Shown piece by piece: positions 1-7,731 of a stretch of DNA of 11,470 nucleotides. This DNA is from Stephanodiscus triporus (Eukaryota; Bacillariophyta; Thalassiosirophyceae; Thalassiosirales; Thalassiosiraceae), in contig JALLAZ010001887.1 of NCBI GenBank assembly GCA_036939755.1, positions 1 through 11,470 on the forward strand, given 5' to 3'. Each line of letters begins with the position of its first letter. Position 1 is the first letter of the stretch. The position numbers were made by a program, and so were the translations under genes. The notes under the pieces are model-generated. The model was given only the letters and a program-made list of their open reading frames with translations, had not been told where the DNA came from and made no database searches.

Positions 1-174
1 ATTTTCTCGCAAAAACACATGGCCGCGTACGAATGGTGCCGCGTATTCTACGGTATTTACTTGAAGGGGAAGCCTGTCAGCATACACATAAGCCGCAAAG
101 ATAAAAATGGATTACAATACGGTCAACACATCACTTGTCTAGGAGGAGAAATTGATGATTCGTTATTAACATAA
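1..174 (+). CDS. Possible 3' end of a gene entering from the left edge
   Basis: Frame 1 is open from the first base to a TAA at 172-174, giving 57 residues with no start required inside the window; an internal Met lies at 19-21. The peptide is mixed in composition, including a YEWCRVFYGIYLKGK stretch and a TCLGGEIDD stretch near its end, and is not low-complexity. The segment looks less AT-rich than the DNA after the stop, which fits coding sequence ending there. I do not recognise a family. Fifty-seven open codons could occur by chance, so this is only a candidate C-terminal exon, possibly of a mobile element. A perfect hairpin begins at the stop codon. Confidence 0.35.
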   Translation: MFSQKHMAAYEWCRVFYGIYLKGKPVSIHISRKDKNGLQYGQHITCLGGEIDDSLLT

Positions 175-202
175 TACTTCAACATAATGTTTGTTGAAGT
201 AT
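174..202. repeat. Perfect 11-bp hairpin at the end of the first reading frame
   Basis: ATACTTCAACA (174-184) is exactly complementary to TGTTGAAGTAT (192-202), with a 7-nt loop. It starts on the last base of the TAA stop. It is not the histone mRNA stem-loop sequence. It could be an RNA 3'-end structure or the end of a small repeat. Confidence 0.6.
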
Positions 203-610
203 CAACTAGAAGTGACCTTATCGATTGGGCAGTGCACCCATTTTTATTAATTCCCATGCAGCGCTATTTTTGTCAAACTTTATTTTTTATTGAAGTTTTA
301 GATAGATGGCAGCGACTAATCAATTTTGCCATTTCAGATTTTTCATAACTCCAATTTTTCACAATCTTAACTTATTTCAAGTGGTAACTTTTTCTTTTGG
401 CAGAGAGCTCGAAGCTGTAGATACCTGACATTTTGGTCACCTAACAAACGCTAACAGAAGTGGCCAGTCCCACGAATAATTTATTGAATCCCACTTAAGT
501 AAGCCAGACACAAGTGGTATTAACATACGAAGTACGTACAGTCTCTCAGGTGGTCTGTCTGTAAGCAAAGTTTTTATTCCCGCTGTTTCTGGTCATGTTA
601 AGGTAGATAT
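203..610. other. AT-rich spacer with no recognised feature
   Basis: I see no long reading frame, RNA gene or clear repeat here. The stretch has many A and T runs and frequent stop codons in all frames. Confidence 0.5.
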
Positions 611-1005
611 GGGTTAACCCTTTCCTGCCTTGGTATGACATTGGTACAACATTTAGCATTACCGGTCCATATCTCCTCGAACAATGGTCCGATAGGGATA
701 ATTAAACGTGGAATAGTGTTCACTGACATCTTTGCAATGTGTTTCCACACTGGAATCATGTCCATTGGATGATTTTTGGTGGCAGCATAGTACCACTAAG
801 TTCGGGGTGGTATGCATGTTCGCACCTAACTTTTAGGCTCGAGCCTAGTTATGGCAAAATTTTGAAATAGAGCAGAGCTACAGAAGAGTTTACAGCATCA
901 ATATGAAGCTCTTGAATAGGGGATTCCAATGATTCATTATTGTGTTGAAGCTCAGCATGGGTATTAGTAGGGTTGTGGTGGACATCTTTGTTTTGGGAGT
1001 ATTTT
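611..1005. repeat. Left arm of a large imperfect inverted repeat
   Basis: Read forwards, this arm aligns with the reverse complement of 1272-1650. Shared blocks include CCTGCCTTGG-like and GGTCCATATCTCCT-like segments at the outer end, and TATGCATGTTCGC, CTTGAATAGGGGATTCCAAT and CTCAGCATGG-like segments further in. The order is conserved throughout with scattered substitutions and small indels, and by eye roughly three quarters of bases match. The repeat contains no recognisable gene. It could be an old foldback element or an inverted duplication. Confidence 0.8.
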
Positions 1006-1271
1006 TGATGTACCTGACCAAAATTAATACTGTTTTCTACAGTAGACGTAAGACTCAAGAACTCCGTGACACCCTGCACAAGCTACTCATCCAAAGTGAC
1101 TCAAAATAATGAAGACCTTGCATATTGGGAATTTAAACAATGTATCAACCTGGAGTTCAGCACAGAGTTTTGGATTGTAGTTGAGGTCCGCAGTGCCAGT
1201 GCATGATTTTGGCTTTTGTAAGATCCTACATAGAAGTTTAAAAAACTATTTTGTAAGTGTGGTGGCAGGAA
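1006..1271. other. Spacer between the inverted-repeat arms
   Basis: This is the loop between the two arms. Weak similarity continues inward for some tens of bases on each side, for example TTCTACAGTAG-like against TTCTATGTAGG-like, so the original arms may have been longer. No gene is recognisable. Confidence 0.5.
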
Positions 1272-1650
1272 AGGGTCCCAAAACCATACATTTCCACTAC
1301 AGCCCTAATATCCATGCTGAGCTCCAGTCCAATGCACCATTGGAATCCCCTATTCAAGAGCTTCAATTTGATGCCGTAAACTTTTCTGTGGCTTTATTTC
1401 GATATTTGGCGCATAACTAGGTTTGAGTTTGAGCCTAGAAGTTAGGGGCGAACATGCATAGTACTATTGCCACCAATAATCATCCAATGAACATGATTCA
1501 AGTGTTGAAATGAATTGCCAAGACAGCATCAGTAAACACTTCTCAACTTTCAATTATCCCGATCTGACCACTACCATTATTCAAGGAGATATGGACCAGT
1601 AAAGCCAAATTGCGCACTTATCACGCACCAAGGCAGTGAAGGGTTTTAAA
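1272..1650. repeat. Right arm of the large imperfect inverted repeat
   Basis: This is the reverse-complement partner of 611-1005. The shared similarity includes both short reading frames that run outward from the loop, which encode similar peptides containing LESPIQEL and DAVN. Similarity extends equally into sequence that cannot be in those frames, so it is a DNA repeat and not evidence for a gene. The outer edge lies close to the AAGGCAGTGAAGGG segment at 1630-1643. Confidence 0.8.
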
Positions 1651-1663
1651 GTACATACCGGTC

Positions 1664-1683
1664 ATAAAAATGGTCATTTTTAT
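1664..1683. repeat. Short perfect inverted repeat beside the right arm
   Basis: ATAAAAATG (1664-1672) faces CATTTTTAT (1675-1683) with a two-base gap. It lies just outside the right arm of the large inverted repeat and may be chance in AT-rich DNA. Confidence 0.4.
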
Positions 1684-1950
1684 TGCAGTTTTGGACAAGA
1701 ATTACAATGAGGACAATATTACTTTGGTGTGCAAATCATACGAAAATTCCTTATTTTGACAGAGAAAAGAAATATTTAGAAGCTAAACGAGAAACAGAAT
1801 GACAAAAAAAGATTCAGGTGACCAAATAATAATTATATTGATGTTAGGGTTGCTTCTATTGATATTTGAATTTGAAATGGTGCATAGTGTCATCCACGGG
1901 TTATGGGCATATGGTAATTTCATAATAAAATATTGGGACGTCGGCTCATA

Positions 1951-2581
1951 CACGTCACTTCGAGGGGGGTCACTTTTGTGGTATCGTCACCGGTTTTTTT
2001 ATTTCGTATGCGTCACGGAGGCATCTCTTAATATTATAACACGTCACCATTTTGTTAGTGAAATAACTGTCATTGTCGTTTCACGACGCTTGGTCTATGT
2101 GTAATTGTGCATTTTGTCACATTTGGTGTGGTATTTATTGTAGTACGGCACGTTTTGTTTTGTATTTTGTAGTACGTCACGGATTGTTATATTAGTTTTT
2201 TTTTGTACTCCGCGACGCACATAAAAAACTAGTATTATTTCGTGACGTACAGTAAAATGGAGTACAAAGCAAAAACGTGCCGTACTACAATATCAGACAT
2301 AAAAAGTGACGCACCCAAGAAGTGACACCCGCACAAGGGGAGAAACAAAGAAAACAAACTAAACGGAGACGCACAAGAAGAAACATACTTAAACGGTGAT
2401 GTACTATGAATAATACCCAAGCAACGGTGACGTGACACAATATAATAAATGAAAATATGACACATAGTCATAATATAATCGTAGCGACACAGTGGACAAA
2501 AGTGTTTAGGTGTATGGAGACGCATACGAAAAAAAAAACCAGTGACGATACCACAAACGTCACCCCCCCTGAAGTGACGTG
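1951..2581. mobile_element. Palindromic MITE-like or foldback element with TIRs and TA flanks
   Basis: The left end (1951 to about 2013) and the reverse complement of the right end (about 2519 to 2581) are nearly identical over about 62 bp. Both start CACGTCACTTC, continue through a G-run, GTGGTATCGTCAC, a T-run and CGTATGCGTC. Inner segments match too: TTGTAGTACGGCACG at 2138-2152 has its inverted partner at 2275-2289, and the centre near 2175-2250 is palindromic. A TA dinucleotide sits at each edge (1949-1950 and 2582-2583), the target preference of Tc1/mariner/pogo elements. No transposase is encoded. CGTCA lies on the plus strand in the left half and TGACG in the right half, as the palindrome demands. 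The family is unknown and the exact edges are inferred. Confidence 0.75.
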
Positions 2582-2610
2582 TATGGCGAGTTTTTTGTAA
2601 AAACAAACAA

Positions 2611-2675
2611 AGATGCCAACGATGATGATAATGGCGGCAGCAGCAATGACGATGATGATGGTGGTGGCGGCACGT
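2611..2675. repeat. Imperfect trinucleotide microsatellite (GAT / GCA / GGT)
   Basis: A run of GATGATGAT, GGCGGCAGCAGCA and GGTGGTGGCGGC units lies just outside the right end of the palindromic element. No gene runs through it convincingly. Confidence 0.6.
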
Positions 2676-2943
2676 ATTGTTTTGCTTGTTGTAGATTTAA
2701 AGAATCCTAAAACACACTATTGAATTCCCACCATGTACTCCATGACATCTTATGTAGGAACATACCAAAAAGAAAAAAGGATGACAAAAGGGAATCCCCA
2801 AAAAGTGATTCCCTTCTTTTTCAAAAAGTGGAATGGGGGAGCATGGTTACTAAGTAATTACTGGGGTATGAGGAGGAAGGGAAGTAAATTCCTTCTTGAG
2901 GTCTCAGAAAAAAGTGGACCAAAAAAAAGAATGCACAACTTAG

Positions 2944-3790
2944 TTTGACAGCCTTCATATGCAGTGAATGTGCATACAGATCCATCATCATGCTGTTTCT
3001 ACCACTATTGTTGGTTCAGACTTGGGAATTCTGCAAAATTCTGGATAACTCTGGGGCAACAAATTATGGTTAAGTGCGGTGATTGAGGCTTTAGACCCCA
3101 TCAAGATTGATACCAACACATCCATGAAAATGCATATGTGGTGTTTGACAACCTTCATATGCAGTGGATGTTCATATGAATGATGGGTGTGTCATTACGA
3201 CAGAATTATGCCCGCACTCATTGACAAAGCTTTCAGAAGTCACCACCTAAAATTATGGCTAACTCCTCCTGGCCAATAAATCATGGTGAAGTGTGGTGAT
3301 TGAGGCTGTAATAGACTCAATCAAGATTGATCCTGCATTAATGTCAAATGCAGAGTATATGTGGTGTTTGATAACCTTCGTATATGTGATAGTTAAGTGC
3401 GGTGGTTGAGGCTGCATGTCCAATCAAGATGGATCCTACATCAATGTCAAATACATGCTAAGGATGGTCATATGGATGTGTCCTTACAACATTAAGGTTA
3501 AGGCCGCTCTCATTGACCAACAAGCTTTTGGAAGTCACCTAACATCTGTGTATCTCCTGGGGAACAAATCATGGTGAAATGTGGTGATTGAGGCTAAAGA
3601 AAGCAATCAAGGTTGATCCAAAATCAATATAAAACACATACAAGGTGTTTGAAAAACCTTCATATGCTGTAAATGGTCATGTGGTTTTGTCCTTACACTA
3701 TTATGGTCAGACTCATTGACCAAGCTTTTGGAAGTCACACCATGATAAATTCTGGCTAACTGGATTAAAATGATGGTGACTGGTTTTGAT
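2944..3790. repeat. Degenerate tandem array, roughly 200-bp unit, about four copies
   Basis: Recurring landmarks appear in the same order. A TTTGA(C/T)A..CCTTC(A/G)TAT block starts near 2944, 3144, 3367 and 3648. A GTG(C/T)GGTG(A/G)TTGAGGCT block occurs near 3074, 3291, 3396 and 3579, with a decayed fifth copy near 3772. An AAGCTTTTGGAAGTCAC-like block occurs near 3227, 3521 and 3723. The third unit lacks the last block and is shorter. Copies differ by many substitutions, so the array is old. Units are too long and too diverged for a CRISPR array, and there is no long reading frame. Confidence 0.8.
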
Positions 3791-4048
3791 AGGGGCTGCA
3801 TTGATAAAAAAAATTAAAAAAATAAATTCTCCAAAATTAAAATTTAAAGTGGGGAATCTATGTATGAACAAAAACATTCATTTAAACAAAAACCTTTTCC
3901 AGGATAATTTTACTAGCTTTTTTCCCCTTTATTTACTAGTATCCACTTAGGCAATAGTACAAATAGGAGTGCTGATAGTATTATCATATTTAGGATTCTT
4001 TTTTGCATCTGCCATGCTCTGAGAAAGGAGTTGTCATCAAAAGTACAT
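3791..4048. other. AT-rich spacer downstream of the Nudix gene
   Basis: A- and T-rich sequence, including an A-rich stretch at about 3806-3850. It presumably holds the 3' untranslated region of the minus-strand Nudix gene. I see no other feature. Confidence 0.4.
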
Positions 4049-5857
4049 CTATATTTCTACACTTGAAGGCAGGTTGGACTTGTATGGAGTATCCTCATGT
4101 CGAAAAGATTCGGAAGAAAAGGGAGGAGGCGGCGTCATGATGAGGAAAACATCGTGGCAGTCTCTCCGCCGCGATGCCAGCACTCGGACCACGGCATTCT
4201 CGTCTTTTGTGGCACCACATCGTCCGCCATCAACAACGTCGTTGTCATCGCCGCACGTCGTCATCGTCGTTCCCTTGACATTCTCTTCCTCCTCCTCAAC
4301 AACGCCGCCGCCGTATCGCTCAGTAATCCTCCCCGACAGCCAAACACGATCGATCGTCAAAGAGCACTCCTCCTCCACCTCGCGTATTGCGCCAACCAAC
4401 GTCGACTCTCCCAGCCGGCGCTTCCCCCCGGGCAGGTCCAGTATCAGTAAGCCGGGGCCGCGGACGTATCCCATCGCCATGATGTACCGCATTTCCCTCG
4501 GCACGCGCTCCGTCTCCTCCCGGGGCTCCGCGATGAGCCTGAGCAGCGATGACAGATGATGGCCCAATTCGATTCGCACCAACTCGTGACGATGGGGCGG
4601 CTGTGACGACGAGGACGACGACGAGGACGACGACATCGCGCGCCACGAGGCGATGCGTTCCAACATCTCCGGGGGCAGGCAATCGACGCCCTCGTCCTCG
4701 GCTATCCGCCGCGCGACGTCCATCTCGATCTGCGTCGTTGAGCCCGCCGTCGTCGTCGTCCCGTCGGACGAGGGGATCAGCGATCGCAACGACGACAGCT
4801 CCGCCGCGCACAGGAAGTGCGCGTGGTCCGCATGGCGGTGGGTCCCCCGTCGTCGCGCGGCGGCGTCCCTCGCGCTCTGGAGGACGGCCTTCAGCCCCCC
4901 CGACGACCTCGACACGATCGCCACGAAGCCGTTCGGTTGTATCGCGAGGAGGCACTGGGCGCAGCTGACCTTGAACGGCGGCGGCGCGGCCGACGACGCG
5001 GAAGACGACGACGACCAGTCCCCGCGGTCATCGAACATCTCACCGGCGAGCTTCCCCTCGCACCCCGTCCGATCCAATTCGAACGACGATCGGCCGGTGC
5101 CCTCGCAGGCGTACGCGCGCGAGGGTGTGGAGGATTTCGTGTCGGGGAGCGCGATCAGACCGTCGAACGGATCGCGACGGCGGACGACGGCGTCCCCGCC
5201 GTCCCCGTCCGCGTCGTAGTCTCCTCCGTCGTCCGACCCCGACGTCCCCCCGCGCGTCGCGGTCGCGGCCGCGGCCAGTCGGAGTCGACCGAATCGGCCG
5301 CTGACGTCGTCGCACTTCCCGTCGACGTCCGGCCGCATCACGTCGGCGGGTCCCGCCGTCATCGGCGGCGCGACTGCGTTCCCGGTCGCCGCCGCCTTCT
5401 CCTCCTCCTCCTCCTCCTCCATCGCCGCGACGTGCCGCGATCTCAGCGCGACGATCCTCGGACAGGAGCAGCCCGGGGCGTGGACCTTGTACCGCGCCGC
5501 GCGGCAGAGCTTGGCGTGGAATTCGGTCCGAAAATCGGAGGTGATGACGGTCACCGTCCCTCGCTGCTGTTGCCGCTGTCGCTGTCGCTGCTGCTGCTGC
5601 TGCTGCCGTTGCCGTTGCAGGTGTCGTCCGCGATGGTGCTTGGATTGTCGGCGGCGGTCGGTGGCGTCGACTTCGGGGGTCGGGGTCGCCGCACCCCCCG
5701 CCGCCTCCCCCCTTCCGCCGCCGCCGCCGACATCATCCCGACGACTTGGCGCGCATTTGGGAATCAAGTCGCCGGCGGGCACCTTCGCGGATTCGCCGCC
5801 GATATCCGCCATCGCTCGATTGACTGTCCTCGCGCACATGGCCCTGAACGACATCAC
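4049..5857 (-). CDS. Nudix hydrolase-domain protein with long low-complexity N-terminus
   Basis: A single open frame of 602 codons. A nearly canonical Nudix box spans residues 478-500: Gly478, five residues, Glu484, seven residues, then Arg492-Glu493-Val494, Glu496-Glu497 and Leu500. Only the usual late Gly is changed, to Ser499. Glu493, Glu496 and Glu497 would bind the catalytic metal used to cleave a nucleoside-diphosphate-linked substrate; the substrate cannot be predicted. The preceding LILDLPGGK strand-loop is typical of the fold. Residues 1-290 look disordered: a Gln/Arg tract (81-98), poly-Glu (147-153), then Asp/Gly- and Ser-rich runs. Ser409-418 is a run of ten serines. A Cys-Ser-Cys-Pro motif (130-133) and Cys299/Cys302 could bind metal. 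The gene is much more GC-rich than its flanks. The first Met was taken as the start, but Met7, Met16 or an unseen upstream exon are possible. It is divergent from the gene at 6094. Confidence 0.8.
   Translation of the reverse strand: MMSFRAMCARTVNRAMADIGGESAKVPAGDLIPKCAPSRRDDVGGGGGRGEAAGGAATPTPEVDATDRRRQSKHHRGRHLQRQRQQQQQQRQRQRQQQRGTVTVITSDFRTEFHAKLCRAARYKVHAPGCSCPRIVALRSRHVAAMEEEEEEEKAAATGNAVAPPMTAGPADVMRPDVDGKCDDVSGRFGRLRLAAAATATRGGTSGSDDGGDYDADGDGGDAVVRRRDPFDGLIALPDTKSSTPSRAYACEGTGRSSFELDRTGCEGKLAGEMFDDRGDWSSSSSASSAAPPPFKVSCAQCLLAIQPNGFVAIVSRSSGGLKAVLQSARDAAARRRGTHRHADHAHFLCAAELSSLRSLIPSSDGTTTTAGSTTQIEMDVARRIAEDEGVDCLPPEMLERIASWRAMSSSSSSSSSSQPPHRHELVRIELGHHLSSLLRLIAEPREETERVPREMRYIMAMGYVRGPGLLILDLPGGKRRLGESTLVGAIREVEEECSLTIDRVWLSGRITERYGGGVVEEEEENVKGTTMTTCGDDNDVVDGGRCGATKDENAVVRVLASRRRDCHDVFLIMTPPPPFSSESFRHEDTPYKSNLPSSVEI
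4604..4633. repeat. Trinucleotide run encoding ten serines in the Nudix protein
   Basis: Plus-strand GAC/GAG units, read on the minus strand as serine codons 409-418, lie shortly before the Nudix domain. This is a probable length-variable microsatellite. Confidence 0.6.
5399..5419. repeat. CTC/GAG run encoding poly-Glu in the Nudix protein
   Basis: Seven consecutive CTC-type triplets on the plus strand encode Glu147-153 on the minus strand. A repeat of this kind is liable to slippage. Confidence 0.6.
5564..5617. repeat. CTG/CAG-rich run encoding a Gln/Arg tract
   Basis: Consecutive CTG, TTG and CTG-CCG type triplets encode residues 81-98 of the Nudix protein, mostly glutamine with regular arginines. 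The longest pure CTG run encodes about six glutamines. Confidence 0.6.
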
Positions 5858-6093
5858 TATTATTATTTTATGTCGTCAAAACTAGAGTATCGATGTACAT
5901 ATGTTGGTCACCGATTTAGAAAAACTCCCATAGCGCTAATGGGATCCCCGATTTGGAAAAAAAATGAATTCCNCGGGCCCCCCCCCCCCCCCTAGATTGT
6001 TTTTATCCGCCTAGACATATATCTGATGCCATTCTCCCATTATTTTACGTCATTGGGTGTTCTTATTAATAGAGTTCAGCAGCACTTGAGAAG
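5858..6093. promoter_or_regulatory. Divergent intergenic region between the Nudix and 178-residue protein genes
   Basis: This 236-bp region should hold both promoters. Visible elements are a near-palindrome CCCATAGCGCTAATGGG (5927-5943, one base short of perfect) and a direct repeat of CCGATTT followed by A-rich sequence (5911 and 5948). A TACGTCATTGG segment (6046-6056) combines a CRE-like ACGTCA core with an inverted CCAAT box, about 40 bp before the 6094 ATG. No clear TATA box is assigned. The middle is disrupted by an N and a C-run. Confidence 0.45.
5966..5992. other. Ambiguous base beside a 15-C homopolymer: likely low-quality join
   Basis: GAATTCC is followed by an unresolved N at 5973, then CGGG and fifteen consecutive C (5978-5992). 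The adjoining EcoRI-like GAATTC and ApaI-like GGGCCC strings, with a homopolymer, may reflect a sequencing stop or a cloning or assembly junction, but could be genuine promoter sequence that was hard to read. Confidence 0.6.
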
Positions 6094-6715
6094 ATGGGCG
6101 GCCAAGCTGCCGTCGCTGCAATGGACGACGACAGCAGCGATGATGAAGCCGAGGCATTAGGGGCGGCGACTCGTAGAAGTACCGGGAGCAGGGTCAGGAC
6201 GGGCGAGAAAAATCGCAAGGCGCCATACATTCAGGCCATTCTCATCGAAGCCGCCATGGCTGGAGGTCTCGGAGATGGGAAAAAACTTACGGATCTCGAC
6301 AACAATCTAGTCCCTCGCAAGGGCCGCTTCCATTTCGCCAACGCGATGAGGCTTGTGGAGGAACTGTGGACGGAGGAAGAGGAGCTTTTCCTTCGTTCTA
6401 CTCCCGATGAAATAAAGGAATCCCAAGAGGAGTTGAAGGCAATTGCCAATACAATTGCAGTGAGATGTTTAACGAAGTTGAATGAATGGGAGGGGCGCGA
6501 GGATCCCACACCGACGGCGCACCAGAAGTAAGTGGCTTCACCATTCTTCATTCGCGATTCAATTATGGATCTCAATAATCAGTCTCATACTGATTGCTTT
6601 TTCTGCGATCAGGCCTAGTGTTGTGAGTATTGGTGCGAGGGCTAGGAAAGTTTTTGTTTCGGGGAGGATGGAAAAAAACAATCAAAAAGTCTCTGAAGAG
6701 ATAGTTGGATCCTAA
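6094..6715 (+). CDS. Unrecognised acidic 178-residue protein, two exons
   Basis: Exon 1 (6094-6527) and exon 2 (6613-6715) join across an 85-nt intron. The split codon AA|G gives Lys145, and exon 2 adds 33 residues before TAA. The start has a favourable context (AAG before ATG, G after). Without splicing, the frame would stop at the TAA inside the donor GTAAGT, giving 145 residues. The protein has an acidic segment (residues 11-20), a basic patch (27-42), and a probably helical charged region (82-132) containing [10 protein letters not shown] and many Glu/Lys. The C-terminus is basic and then mixed. There is no signal peptide or membrane segment. I recognise no family. The region from residue 40 to 132 is the best candidate for a folded domain. 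Function unknown. Confidence 0.65.
6528..6612 (+). other. Intron of the 178-residue protein gene (85 nt)
   Basis: The donor is the strong GTAAGT and the acceptor is CGATCAG preceded by TTGCTTTTTCTG. CATACTGATTG, about 20 to 30 nt before the acceptor, is a plausible branch-point region. Removal keeps the frame and adds 33 residues. Confidence 0.75.
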
Positions 6716-7731
6716 AATAATGCTTGTCATCAAATGACTCGATCGGGGTTTATGGAGCATCTTTATATTCGATAGTGACAAATATTTGCACAAGGATGGC
6801 CGGAAAAGAGGGCGCATTACACCCAGACCACGAGAATCTAATTCCACTGAATTGATTGGAGAAAATCTGCACAATATGCTCAACCTCATTTTTATACTCT
6901 CACTGGATAAATTGATCGTTATTTTATAAGTCTACCTTTTTTGGTTATGAGAATCACATCCAACCGAGAACATTCTTCATCCTCTCTTGTATTGCTCTGT
7001 TGGACCACAGGTAATAAATAAGCCAGTGTTTGGCGTTGGAATTGTATGGCCAGCATGTTGGTTGTGGGTTGGTGGGACCTTACGTGATGCTGAGTGCTTA
7101 CTGTTGCCCTTGCATTTCTGAAAAGTTCTGTGGTGCGGGGGGCGGAGTGTATATATCTAGATGACTGTGCCAGGTAAGGGTTCAAGGATTTTTTGGGTGG
7201 GCGTGTGTGGCGGTGGGGGGTGGGCGGGTCTGTGTGGGTTAGGGTTGGTAGGGGGGTGGATATTTCCTGGTTGTTTGAGATTATAGCCATATCTAGTTGC
7301 TTGTCTTCCGCGATGCTGGCCCATGACGTACTATGGGATGTCACACCAAGCAACAGCCGCTCGACTGGTAAGTCTGCTCACTTTTAGAGGCTTTGCTGCC
7401 AGTCATTATTCATCATAGATTGGGGGATTTAGTTTAAGATGATGTTTAACGTCTCCTGCACAAGTGAATAGCCATGGATTTCGTTTTGTCCGTCTTCTCT
7501 GTGTATGCTCTCCCTACCAGGAAAATAATCAACACAAGTGTCTCTTTGTCATTTAAACTCCAGTCTCGGATAACATATAGTAATAGATAGGTAATACACG
7601 ACTTTAAGTGTCAAGTCCAGCCCTTGGATGCAAATTAGTAGGATATCATACAGCACAGACTCTTATCACTCAAAATTTCTCGATTCAATCCATTTGATAG
7701 CAGGGTTTGCCTTGATATTATCGGGGCAAAT
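6716..7731. other. Intergenic region between two convergent genes
   Basis: This kilobase should contain the 3' untranslated regions of the 178-residue protein gene and the carbonic anhydrase gene. Several short frames exist but none has a recognisable domain. Apart from the G-rich block at 7195-7258, I see no RNA gene or mobile element. Confidence 0.5.
7195..7258 (+). other. G-rich block with G-quadruplex potential
   Basis: More than six runs of three or more G on the plus strand are separated by short spacers (TGGG, CGGG, GTGTGGG, TTAGGG, TAGGGGGG), meeting the usual four-run G-quadruplex pattern several times over. It includes GGGTTAGGGTTGG, which resembles the telomere repeat but is not a tandem array. 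Confidence 0.6.

Noticed and set aside
849..1420. Two short frames (849-1079 minus, 1181-1420 plus) with similar peptides
   Set aside because: Their similarity comes from the inverted DNA repeat, which continues with the same identity outside the frames; the ends are in different frames.
1799..2606. Frames at 1799-2104 (plus) and 2235-2606 (minus)
   Set aside because: Both largely lie in the palindromic element, with peptides made of its repeated motifs and no domain.
2733..2948. 71-codon plus-strand frame
   Set aside because: Short, Lys-rich from A-runs, no domain, and it ends at the start of the tandem array.
2944..3790. CRISPR-like array
   Set aside because: The repeats are about 200 bp, diverged and directly adjacent, and the host is a eukaryote.
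4817..5995. 392-codon plus-strand reading frame opposite the Nudix gene
   Set aside because: It is Arg- and Pro-rich with no domain, runs through the ambiguous base, and is explained by the GC-rich antisense of the Nudix gene, which has a clear motif.
7236..7256. Interstitial telomere repeat (TTAGGG-like)
   Set aside because: Only one TTAGGG with imperfect neighbours is present; it is better described as a general G-rich block.
6919..7353. 144-codon minus-strand frame opposite the G-rich block
   Set aside because: Pro/Thr/His-rich translation of C-runs with no recognisable domain or splice-supported extension.
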